A stretch of DNA of 5,922 bases from Armatimonadota bacterium. Its GTDB lineage: Bacteria > Armatimonadota > Fimbriimonadia > Fimbriimonadales > ATM1. The DNA lies in NCBI GenBank assembly GCA_013816225.1, contig JACDEQ010000139.1, positions 1 to 5,922 of the forward strand. The letters are read 5' to 3'. The position numbers and the translations under genes are program-made. The notes under the pieces are model-generated. The model worked only from the letters and a program-made list of their open reading frames with translations, was not told where the DNA came from and did no database searches. Position 1 is the first letter of the stretch. The number at the start of each line of letters is the position of its first letter. Positions 1 to 4,935 of the stretch are shown here, piece after piece.

Positions 1-223
1 AGCCTTGGCTCGGCGCAGCAGGACACCTGATGATCATCCACGAGGACGGTCAGACCGTGGTTCACAGCCACCCCAAGGATGATGAAGAACTCTGGCTCTA
101 GTGAAGAAGGGCGAGGTTCGGTTTACCGCCCGTTTCCCGAAGCCGGGCCGGTACATCGTGTACTCGCAGTTCAAGCGAGGCGGCCAAATAAAGACTTTGG
201 GCTACACGCTCGAGGTGAAGTAG
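1..223 (+). pseudogene. 3' end of a secreted copper-cluster protein (GHxxII...HxHP domain), frameshifted
   Basis: Frame 3 (from base 3) reads PWLGAAGHLMIIHEDGQ, then VVHSHPKDDEELWL and a TAG at 99-101. The expected continuation lies in frame 2 from about 86 to the TAG at 221: VKKGEVRFTARFPKPGRY, then a QFKRGGQIKTLGYTLEVK tail. I recognise the pair 'LGaxGHlxixxeDGqtxxHxHP' plus 'FpkPGxYxxxxQFxrgG' as one domain at the C-terminus of secreted proteins often found in metal-resistance clusters. Both halves are well preserved, so one base seems to be missing somewhere in 86-99; there is no homopolymer or obvious slippery site there. It could be a young pseudogene or a sequencing error. The 5' end lies outside the window. 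The biochemical role of this domain is unknown to me; the conserved histidines suggest metal binding (inference). Confidence 0.6.
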
Positions 224-257
224 GCCCACGTGGCCTCAAAGAGACGGAACGTTAATC

Positions 258-274
258 GGCGGTTAGAAACCGCC
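258..274 (+). promoter_or_regulatory. Perfect 7-bp hairpin just upstream of the ribosome binding site
   Basis: GGCGGTT (258-264), loop AGA, AACCGCC (268-274) form a perfect inverted repeat. The AGGAGA ribosome binding site starts three bases later (277-282). No T-run follows, so it is unlikely to be an intrinsic terminator. It could be a 5' mRNA stem that affects translation or stability, or a small DNA operator. Function is inferred from position only. Confidence 0.4.
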
Positions 275-287
275 ATAGGAGAAACAG

Positions 288-779
288 ATGATCAACTCAA
301 TACTGAGAACCCGAATGGTCGCTATTCTTGCGGCAACTTCAATTCTCGCTGTCGGCGCCCTGGCCCAGAAAGCATCCAGCTTTAGCAAGGCTGGGAAGCA
401 CTGGGCGATGGTCGCGCGCGACATGGCCGAGTTCGACAAAGTCGTGAAGGCGAAGAAATGGAAGGAAGTGCACGAGGCCGCCTTTCGCGTCCGCGACGAT
501 GTGGCGATGATGCCGGCCGCTTCGAAGCGCCTTTCGGCACGGAACATGGCGAAGCTCAAGGCGCACGTCAAGATGGTCCGCGATCTGGCGGGCGAACTCG
601 ACGAGGCGGGTGATGCCGGCAACGGCAAGCTCGTCGTGTCATTGGCGACCAAGTTTCGCATGCACGTCAAGATGATTCCCGCGCTTTATCCCAAGGGCGC
701 GCTGCGCAGCAAGCCCATGGTTAAGATGCCCATGAAGAAGGCCGGTTCTAAACACGGCCACCATGGAGGTAGCCGGTAG
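288..779 (+). CDS. Secreted alpha-helical His/Met-rich protein, possible metal binder
   Basis: The product has 163 residues. ATG 288 follows AGGAGA (277-282) with a 5-base spacing. Residues 1-26 form a clear Sec signal peptide: basic LRTR, a hydrophobic stretch, and cleavage expected after ALA26. The mature part is charged and predicted to be helical, with amphipathic stretches around 30-55, 56-80, 86-105 and 113-135, a pattern like a four-helix bundle of the cytochrome b562 / c' type. There is no CxxCH, so no covalent haem is expected. The C-terminal 25 residues carry several Met (KPMVKMPMKK) and a His cluster (KHGHHGG), suited to binding copper or another soft metal. I do not recognise the exact family. 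Its place in a copper-protein cluster supports a periplasmic metal-binding role, but that is inference. Confidence 0.85.
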   Translation: MINSILRTRMVAILAATSILAVGALAQKASSFSKAGKHWAMVARDMAEFDKVVKAKKWKEVHEAAFRVRDDVAMMPAASKRLSARNMAKLKAHVKMVRDLAGELDEAGDAGNGKLVVSLATKFRMHVKMIPALYPKGALRSKPMVKMPMKKAGSKHGHHGGSR

Positions 780-784
780 TCAAG

Positions 785-822
785 GCGCAGAGCCGAGTGG
801 ATTCCCCCTGGCCTGGCTGCGC
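785..822 (+). other. Stem-loop just after the helical secreted protein gene
   Basis: GCGCA (785-789) pairs with TGCGC (818-822), and GCC (792-794) with GGC (815-817), leaving a two-base bulge and a 20-base loop. It begins 6 bases after the stop codon. No T-run follows, so it may be a weak 3' mRNA stem rather than an intrinsic terminator. Confidence 0.22.
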
Positions 823-887
823 AAAGACCGAGTTACCCGTGCAGCAGCCATACCGGGCGGAATGGAACCCGACCGAAGGAAATCGTG

Positions 888-1060
888 ATGGCTGAGTCTT
901 GGACTCCCCTGCGGCGATCTTCGCACCGGTCGCCGCCTGCGGGGTCTTCATCGTGAAAAAGATGCTGAAGGACCTCTGCATAGGCGCCGCGGGCGGAAAG
1001 CCCGACTGCGGATGCGGGACCTGTGCCGCCAAGAACAAGGGTCGCCGGAGGCGGGCGTGA
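888..1060 (+). CDS. Small one-helix Cys-rich membrane protein (FeoB-associated-like layout), frameshifted near its start
   Basis: Frame 2 is open from 896 to the TGA at 1058 and reads VLDSPAAIFAPVAACGVFIV, then KKMLKDLCIGAAGGKPDCGC, then GTCAAKNKGRRRRA. This is one hydrophobic helix followed by a basic stretch and a CxCxxC cluster, the layout of short FeoB-associated Cys-rich membrane proteins. Nearly every codon ends in G or C, as expected for coding in this DNA. The good start, ATG 888 with AAGGA at 876-880, is in another frame that stops at 954-956, so one base seems to be missing at about 891-898. Alternatives are TTG 899 without a good ribosome site, or GTG 953 (35 residues) by coupling to the 22-codon reading frame 888-956, whose TGA overlaps it. 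The stop overlaps the next gene's start. The family assignment rests on layout only; metal binding by the Cys cluster is inferred. Confidence 0.5.
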
Positions 1061-1857
1061 ACGTAGCGAATCGCCGAGCCCTGGGGGTGATCGGAGCGGT
1101 CGCTATCTGGGCGGCAGCGCTGGCGATTCCCCCTTATTGGGATACCTTCGGTGAACACTACAAGCCGCCAGCAGGGTCGGCCTTATTCAAGGCCAGCTGC
1201 ATGACGTGCCATACGACCATGGCGGGAGGGCAGCACCATAACGCTTACGGAAAGGACATCAAGGCGGCGATGCGCACGAGGCAGCTTCCCGAAGTGACGA
1301 TCGAGCTCTTATCGAATTTGGAATCTAAAGACTCAGATCACGATGGATTCACTAACATCGAGGAAATCCAAGGCGGCTTCTTGCCGGGAGCCTCGACCAG
1401 CCACCCCGCCCCAAAGGAAGGTCAGCCACGGGTAGAGAAGGCGCCGAAGGCGAACGAGGTGAGTCAACTGATCCCGCCCCACAGCTTCCACCCGCTTGCT
1501 GTCCACTTTCCGATAGCGCTGTTCATATTCGGAGCCTTCTTGGAGTTCCTCGGCAAGTGGCGACGAAACGGCGACTTGCGCCGCTTCGCGATCTGGAATC
1601 TCGGGTTCGGAGCGCTGGCTTCACTTATAGCGGTGCCAACGGGCATTGCGGCATGGCTGAGAGTGGGGTTCAGCCTGGAAGGCAACCTCCTAATTCACTT
1701 CATTCTCGCCTCCGCTGCGACGGTGCTGATGCTGGCCGTTGCGGCCTGGAGGCGCAAGGGGGAGCTCGATTCACCCTTCTACTGGATTTCGCTGGCAGCC
1801 ACGACGAGCATCGTCGCCGCCGCTGGCCACTTCGGGGCGCTGATGGTTTACGGCTAG
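1057..1857 (+). CDS. Membrane-anchored monohaem cytochrome c / Ca-binding loop / DUF2231 fusion
   Basis: The product has 266 residues from GTG 1057, chosen because GGAGG (1047-1051) lies 5 bases upstream and a hydrophobic signal or anchor (residues 8-24) begins at once; longer in-frame starts would bury it. GTG overlaps the previous stop as GTGA, suggesting translational coupling. Domains: CMTCH haem c site at 48-52; an EF-hand or thrombospondin-3-like loop, DSDHDG (92-97), then FTNIEEI and a PG...HP tail; a polar linker; then a DUF2231 four-helix membrane domain from about 142, with the signature HPLAVHFPIAL (145-155) and the closing GHFGALMVYG. The CxxCH plus DxDxDG module is a familiar periplasmic unit. 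DUF2231 has conserved membrane histidines that may bind haem or metal, but its function is unknown. I infer a membrane electron carrier or redox sensor serving the cluster. Met55 and His60/61 are possible sixth haem ligands. Confidence 0.88.
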   Translation: MNVANRRALGVIGAVAIWAAALAIPPYWDTFGEHYKPPAGSALFKASCMTCHTTMAGGQHHNAYGKDIKAAMRTRQLPEVTIELLSNLESKDSDHDGFTNIEEIQGGFLPGASTSHPAPKEGQPRVEKAPKANEVSQLIPPHSFHPLAVHFPIALFIFGAFLEFLGKWRRNGDLRRFAIWNLGFGALASLIAVPTGIAAWLRVGFSLEGNLLIHFILASAATVLMLAVAAWRRKGELDSPFYWISLAATTSIVAAAGHFGALMVYG

Positions 1858-1918
1858 CCGGGCTCCATTGACAAGTCTCAGCAAATGCAGGGCAACACTG
1901 AGGGGTGCTGAACTAGCT

Positions 1919-1967
1919 CCCGTTGTCCGAACGCAGATACTCCGGAGATCCGCGTTCGGCGAACGGG
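1919..1967. repeat. Large imperfect palindrome (49 bp)
   Basis: CCCGTT (1919-1924) pairs with AACGGG (1962-1967); CCGAACGC (1927-1934) with GCGTTCGG (1952-1959); GAT (1936-1938) with ATC (1948-1950); and the centre is the palindrome CTCCGGAG (1940-1947). That gives about 19 pairs, broken by one 2x2 internal loop, one mismatch and one bulged A. It starts 61 bases after the stop of the cytochrome-DUF2231 gene. No T-run follows. It could be a bidirectional or Rho-type 3' structure, a REP-like element, or a protein-binding site. Confidence 0.6.
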
Positions 1968-2250
1968 CCGGCAAGGCACTCGCTGCACCCGCATCGAGCG
2001 AAAGCTCGTTGCAACCTCCAAAGAAAGGCATTCCCGGGTGAACTCGTCCACAATGGAAGGACTTTGAGATTCGTGCCATTCAGGCATGAATCGAAACAAA
2101 AGTCGAGGCACCAAACTTTATTGGGGCGGGTCGCAGATTTGGGTACAGGCTCCCCGGTCCGCTTCTTTTTGAACCGCTTTATCCTTCCCAGCTTCTCCTC
2201 TTTCCTTCAGCTCCGTCTCGGGCATCGGCAACGCTCTGCGGCCGAGGAGT

Positions 2251-2282
2251 GTGAACCTACCGACAAAGAGGCGTAGTATAGT
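2251..2282 (+). promoter_or_regulatory. Candidate promoter of the DUF305 gene
   Basis: A -10-like TAGTAT (2274-2279), or the overlapping TATAGT (2277-2282), lies 27-30 bases before the start codon. The best -35 is GTGAAC (2251-2256), which gives a 17-bp spacer to TAGTAT or a 20-bp spacer to TATAGT. A 19-20 bp spacer with a dyad between the boxes is typical of MerR/CueR-type metal promoters; here only a weak dyad (CTAC...GTAG) is visible. Sigma-70-like match is modest. Confidence 0.25.
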
Positions 2283-2309
2283 CAAACGAGAAGCAACGGG
2301 AGAAATCTG

Positions 2310-2672
2310 ATGAATAAGAAATTGGCCGTGATCGCCATCGCTGTGCTCATCGGAGCGTGCACCGACAAGAACGTTCAGAACAAGAGCGACGCGGTAAGCG
2401 ACCAGAAACCCTCTGAAGCGATGAGCGACCACAGCCCCTCGATGCAGATGCACAAAGCCATGATGTCGATGGGCAAAATGGAGATGACCGGAGACGTCGA
2501 TCGCGATTTCGCGATTATGATGGCGGACCACCACATGGGCGCAATAAAGATGGTGGACATCTATCTCCAGCACGGGAAAAACGCACCTCTGGTGGCTATG
2601 GCGAAGGGGATGAAAGCGGCGCAGACCAAGGAGCGGGCCGAACTGCTCAAGCACGCGCAGATGAAGCAATAG
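2310..2672 (+). CDS. DUF305 family lipoprotein, likely copper-binding
   Basis: The product has 120 residues. ATG 2310 follows GGGAGA (2298-2303) with 6 bases between. MNKK and a short hydrophobic run lead to a lipobox, LIGAC, with Cys17 as the lipidated residue. Residues 38-60 are rich in Met and His (MQMHKAMMSMGKMEM). The DUF305 core follows: DFAIMMADHHMGAIKM (66-81), with the conserved HH pair at 74-75, and a second helix ending in KERAELLKHAQMKQ. DUF305 domains have a ferritin-like helical bundle and recur in copper and silver resistance clusters; the HH and Met residues are the likely metal ligands. This copy is short, with one HH motif. Role inferred: a membrane-attached periplasmic Cu(I) binder. 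It sits alone between two gene-free stretches and so is probably its own transcription unit. Confidence 0.9.
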   Translation: MNKKLAVIAIAVLIGACTDKNVQNKSDAVSDQKPSEAMSDHSPSMQMHKAMMSMGKMEMTGDVDRDFAIMMADHHMGAIKMVDIYLQHGKNAPLVAMAKGMKAAQTKERAELLKHAQMKQ

Positions 2673-2739
2673 AAGCTGCAGATTTCCACAGAACCAATTA
2701 CGTCTCTTTTCGGCGCGCTACCACAAGTCCGTTTCGCCT

Positions 2740-2765
2740 TTGACAGGGTAGCCGCCCTCCTGTCA
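2740..2765. promoter_or_regulatory. TGACAGG-N11-CCTGTCA dyad overlapping a TTGACA box
   Basis: TGACAGG (2741-2747) and CCTGTCA (2759-2765) are perfect inverted arms 11 bases apart. TTGACA (2740-2745), a perfect -35 hexamer, overlaps the left arm, but no good -10 box lies 16-18 bases further on (TCATTG region). It is 68 bases after the DUF305 stop and about 200 bases before the cupredoxin start. It could be an operator, a weak 3' hairpin, or both. No known metal-regulator box is recognised. Confidence 0.35.
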
Positions 2766-2866
2766 TTGGCTTGGGAATCCGGATTTGCGCCGACGAGCGG
2801 CGATCTACGGCAGCCGAGCACACGAGCTGCTCTGATGGTTTATCCGGAAAGTCTATGATTCGGAGA

Positions 2867-2892
2867 ACCCGTGTCGCGCCAGGACACAGGGT
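2867..2892 (+). other. Hairpin upstream of the cupredoxin gene
   Basis: ACCCGTGTC (2867-2875) pairs with GACAC (2883-2887) and GGGT (2889-2892), with one bulged A and a 7-base loop. That is 9 pairs, GC-rich. No T-run follows. Probably a 5' leader structure or part of an operator; function unknown. Confidence 0.35.
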
Positions 2893-2935
2893 GGTCGAAA
2901 ACTACGTACATTCGCGAACGACGTATTGCGACGGG

Positions 2936-2949
2936 GCAACGCGGGTTGC
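2936..2949 (+). promoter_or_regulatory. Small hairpin next to the cupredoxin ribosome binding site
   Basis: GCAAC (2936-2940), loop GCGG, GTTGC (2945-2949) ends 4 bases before the AGGAAGG ribosome site (2954-2960). The placement mirrors the hairpin at 258-274, which also ends a few bases before a ribosome site. The stem is short, so chance is possible. Confidence 0.28.
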
Positions 2950-2963
2950 ACGTAGGAAGGGTA

Positions 2964-3335
2964 ATGAGAATCATGAATCTGCTCCTAATCGCTTTGGCGC
3001 TTGCCGCTGGAGCATCGTGGCTCGGATGCAATACCAAGATCGACGAAGAGCCAATTCCCATGGCTGACGTGAGGGGCGGGCAGGACGCAACGGTCACCGT
3101 GAACAACGGTTTCAGTCCGTCGACGATCAGCGTAAAGGCGGGCGAGCCTGTCCGGCTTACATTCGACACCATTGAGGCGGGGTGCGCGACCGAGGTTATC
3201 TTTGAGAAACCCAAGATACGCAAGGCCCTCACCAACGGTCAGAAAACGGTTGTGACCTTCACGCCCGACGAGGCTGGAACTTACGCATTCGCTTGCCCCA
3301 TGGGCATGTACAAGGGGTCGGTCGTCGCGAAATAA
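2964..3335 (+). CDS. Plastocyanin-like cupredoxin, probably membrane-anchored or lipoprotein
   Basis: The product has 123 residues from ATG 2964. AGGAAGG (2954-2960) lies just upstream, and the hydrophobic leader (residues 5-21) begins at once, so the longer open frame from 2871 is not used. Cys22 after SWLG may be a lipidation site, though W at -3 and L at -2 make a poor lipobox. The single cupredoxin domain covers about 43-123: FSPSTISVKAGEPVRLTFD strands, then GCATEVIF (73-80), TFTPDEAGTY (98-107) and CPMGMYKG (111-118). In this plastocyanin-domain group (COG4633-like) the usual first histidine ligand is replaced by Cys; likely copper ligands are Cys74, Cys111 and Met113/115. That soft set suits Cu(I) storage or delivery more than electron transfer (inference). 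Tandem stops TAA TAG end the gene. The csp gene follows after 77 bases and may be co-transcribed. Confidence 0.88.
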   Translation: MRIMNLLLIALALAAGASWLGCNTKIDEEPIPMADVRGGQDATVTVNNGFSPSTISVKAGEPVRLTFDTIEAGCATEVIFEKPKIRKALTNGQKTVVTFTPDEAGTYAFACPMGMYKGSVVAK

Positions 3336-3412
3336 TAGATATCTTTCCGCCATTGGTCAAAGGCTGGGGTAGCACGCCCTATCCACAGACAACTGGCTCA
3401 CAGGAGAAAATA

Positions 3413-3736
3413 ATGATCACTGAAACACTTAACCGTTGCATTGAAGCGTGTACTAATTGCGCCACGGCATGCCGCACGTGCGCCGAGGCCTGCCGGGGAA
3501 TGACGGGCATGCAAGAGTGCGTGCGCTTATGCGAGGAATGCACCCAACGTTGCGACCGGTGCGTGCAAACAATGCGGACCGGCTCGAACGCAGACTGCAC
3601 CGCCTGCGCCGAGGTCTGCGACCGATGCGCGGCAGAGTGCGAAAAGTACTCATCGCAGATGGACGAGTGTCGCAAGTGCGCCGAGGCATGCCGGCGTTGC
3701 GTGCAGACGTGCCGCGATTCGGCTGCCGCAGTCTAA
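3413..3736 (+). CDS. csp: Cysteine-rich four-helix-bundle copper storage protein (Csp, DUF326)
   Basis: The product has 107 residues. ATG 3413 follows AGGAG (3402-3406). There is no signal peptide, so it should be cytosolic, as in Csp3-type proteins. It contains 21 cysteines in CxxC, CxxxC and CxxxxxxxxC spacings, six in the first helix (9, 13, 16, 20, 23, 27) and five in each of the others (36-50, 62-76, 86-100). Csp proteins are four-helix bundles whose cores bind many Cu(I) ions through inward-facing Cys; the length here is close to the family norm of 105-135. The His residues often found at the bundle ends of Csps are absent. The gene lies 77 bases after the cupredoxin stop, so the two may share a transcript that handles copper on both sides of the membrane (inference). 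The longer open frame from 3293 lacks a ribosome site and overlaps the cupredoxin. Confidence 0.94.
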   Translation: MITETLNRCIEACTNCATACRTCAEACRGMTGMQECVRLCEECTQRCDRCVQTMRTGSNADCTACAEVCDRCAAECEKYSSQMDECRKCAEACRRCVQTCRDSAAAV

Positions 3737-3827
3737 CCGCGTCACGCGAGAGTGCAAACCCGGAGGCGGGCAGACTGAACAAAACGCGCGCACCAGCGTA
3801 CATACTACAACCACTCGGAGGATTATC

Positions 3828-4328
3828 ATGCTTAAAAAACTTCTCGTTCTTTCCGCTGTTGGAATTACGGCGATCGCTCTTGCCGACATCCTTGCGGTCG
3901 GATCCTATGGCCACGGCACCACCGCCGCCCATGACGGCAGGGTCGGGTCGTTCGACTACTCCGTTTCCAAGCGAACCGCCGAGGGGCATCCCCCCCAGTT
4001 CGAGGGCAGGCTGAGGTTCGAGCAGTATCAGAACCACGCGGGGCGGTGGGTGGTTATCGAAATGGGAACGCCGGCAATGGTCGGCGTGATCGGCAATGTA
4101 TGCGAGTTCGCTGGCCGGGGTTCGCTCACAAGGGAACGTAACGGGCATCAAGAAACGGTATATGGGCACGTTAGCGTCCGAGTCGTTGATCGCCGCAATC
4201 TTTATCACCCCCACAACGACCCTGACGTGTTCCGCATCACTTTCCAGGACGCGCACCAAAATACGTTCAGCTTCGACGGCCTGGTCGACCATGGCGACCT
4301 CGTCGTGTTCTCGCGCCGCGAGCACTAA
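3828..4328 (+). CDS. Secreted beta-rich protein of unknown function
   Basis: The product has 166 residues. ATG 3828 follows CGGAGGA (3816-3822) with 5 bases between, the strongest ribosome site of the window. MLKKLLVLSAVGITAIALAD is a Sec signal peptide, extended by ILAVGSYGHG, so cleavage may fall near residue 20 or 25. The mature part alternates Gly and hydrophobic or aromatic residues as in a beta-sandwich: FEGRLRFEQY (58-67), a VIGNVCEFAGRGS stretch, VSVRVVDRRN, DVFRITFQD and a final FDGLVDHGDLVVFSRREH. This resembles the short secreted domains in which an 'FqGhlrF' strand, a 'G.A.i.G.G' strand and a 'pDtF.i' strand recur, but I cannot name the family with certainty. It has many His but one Cys only. 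A weak promoter, CTGAAC (3775-3780) with TACATA (3799-3804), lies upstream. A hairpin at 4340-4364 closes the gene. No function is proposed. Confidence 0.85.
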   Translation: MLKKLLVLSAVGITAIALADILAVGSYGHGTTAAHDGRVGSFDYSVSKRTAEGHPPQFEGRLRFEQYQNHAGRWVVIEMGTPAMVGVIGNVCEFAGRGSLTRERNGHQETVYGHVSVRVVDRRNLYHPHNDPDVFRITFQDAHQNTFSFDGLVDHGDLVVFSRREH

Positions 4329-4339
4329 CGAATACCTGC

Positions 4340-4364
4340 GCAGGACCGCCGAGTGTGGTCCTGC
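4340..4364 (+). terminator. Terminator-like hairpin after the beta-rich secreted protein gene
   Basis: GCAGGACC (4340-4347) and GGTCCTGC (4357-4364) form a perfect 8-bp stem with a 9-base loop, 11 bases after the stop codon. The next bases, AGATTGCCTT, have no strong T-run, so it may need Rho or serve as an mRNA 3' end stabiliser. Confidence 0.5.
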
Positions 4365-4450
4365 AGATTGCCTTAGAACCGTGCGCCGAGCAGATAGCCA
4401 GGTGTTTTGCCGCCGATGAGATAGAACCCCCACGATGAATCGGGCGGGAT

Positions 4451-4600
4451 GGCCTCTGTCGCTGAAGCGTACCGCGGGGCGCGCGCCCGCCATGGCGCGA
4501 AGATATCGTCGGGTGGCACGGACAGGTTCGCTTTTGCAAGATCCCGATTGTCGGTGCCTCCGGGAGCGAATCTGTCCGTGGGGGGCTTTCGGTAACATCG
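4451..4600 (-). repeat. Palindromic repeat, copy A (inverted relative to copy B)
   Basis: The core is a 16-bp inverted repeat: CACGGACAGGTTCGCT (4517-4532) and AGCGAATCTGTCCGTG (4565-4580), with one G.T wobble and a 32-base loop. Read on the - strand, it shares with copy B the blocks GATGT, AGCCC, CACGG, CAGATTCGC, AGCGAACCTGTCC, TGCCACCCG and, after a gap, GCGGTAC and AGGCC. A - strand reading frame (4373-4618, 81 codons) runs through it and includes TDRFAPGG and ANLSVPPDDIFAP. Outer limits are approximate. I cannot tell from one window how common the element is. Confidence 0.6.
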
Positions 4601-4728
4601 AATGGTGGTCGAACACAAGCTAAGGAAGACGTTCGACGAACCTAGCCACTCCCACGAGCTGACCTTCTCATACTATCGCCGCAAACTTAATGGCCCGCGA
4701 CTTCCGTGCTTATTGGCCTGCAAACGTC

Positions 4729-4766
4729 GGCAAATGGCGTCAGCCCCATCGCCGTCGAGATTTGCC
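4729..4766. other. Inverted repeat between the two palindromic repeats
   Basis: GGCAAATGGCG (4729-4739) pairs with CGCC (4750-4753) and ATTTGCC (4760-4766), 11 pairs with a 6-base bulge and a 10-base loop. It lies between copies A and B of the palindromic repeat and may be part of the same composite element. Confidence 0.35.
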
Positions 4767-4787
4767 AGTATGCGATTTGACGCCGCT

Positions 4788-4908
4788 GATGTCGGGAGCC
4801 CATCACACGGGCAGATTCGCAGCGAAAGATGGCGTTCACGGGCCTACGCGAGCGAACCTGTCCATGCCACCCGCCGGCAGATTCTGCGGTACAGTCGATA
4901 GGCAGGCC
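4788..4908 (+). repeat. Palindromic repeat, copy B
   Basis: The core inverted repeat is CACGGGCAGATTCGC (4806-4820) against GCGAACCTGTCCATG (4852-4866), 12 of 15 pairs; the three mismatches are transitions. It matches copy A on the opposite strand: AGCGAACCTGTCC is identical, and the following TGCCACCCG is too, after one substitution. The frame shared with copy A reads TGRFAAKDG and ANLSMPPAGR. The loop is 30 bases, with almost no sequence conserved with copy A. It ends about 28 bases before the start of the Spy-like gene, and its reading frame runs on into that gene without a stop. Confidence 0.6.
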
Positions 4909-4935
4909 TCTTTCAGACCGAGCGAGGAAAAAACA

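Larger units (their letters stand above)
1858..2309. other. Gene-free stretch with palindromes and a candidate promoter
   Basis: No reading frame here looks like a protein: the longest open frames lack good start sites and have Arg/Ser/His-rich, shadow-like compositions. The stretch holds a short TCAGCA/TGCTGA inverted repeat (1878-1911), the large imperfect palindrome at 1919-1967, and a CGAGC-GAAA-GCTCG hairpin with a GNRA loop at 1995-2008. A pyrimidine-rich run (about 2161-2215) and a candidate promoter near 2251-2282 follow. It could hide a small RNA, but nothing in the sequence proves transcription. Confidence 0.5.

Noticed and set aside
1923..2276. 117-codon open frame on the + strand
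   Set aside because: It runs through the large palindrome and a pyrimidine run, has no ribosome site, and its translation is low-complexity Arg/Ser/His-rich without domain signs.
2118..2669. 183-codon - strand frame opposite the DUF305 gene
   Set aside because: The + strand gene has a lipobox, a ribosome site and the DUF305 HH motif; the antisense frame is a His/Val-rich shadow.
3453..4616. 387-codon open frame on the - strand
   Set aside because: It lies antisense to the well-supported Csp and beta-rich secreted protein genes and its Arg/Ser/Pro-rich translation looks like a shadow of GC-rich coding DNA. Only its 5' part overlaps the palindromic repeat.
4373..4618. 81-codon - strand frame ending YLLGARF, like an outer-membrane beta-barrel C-terminus
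   Set aside because: The C-terminal phenylalanine is suggestive, but there is no ribosome site or export signal, and half of the frame is the repeat; kept only as evidence of an open frame.
4633..4660. Possible third, short copy of the palindromic repeat
   Set aside because: CGAACCT and CACTCCCACGAG loosely resemble the conserved blocks, but the match needs several gaps and there is no matching left arm beyond a GTTCG-A-CGAAC dyad.
4690..4935. Upstream in-frame extension of the Spy-like gene
   Set aside because: It is open but has no ribosome site at its ATG, reads through palindromic repeat DNA and would place 82 residues before an evident signal peptide.
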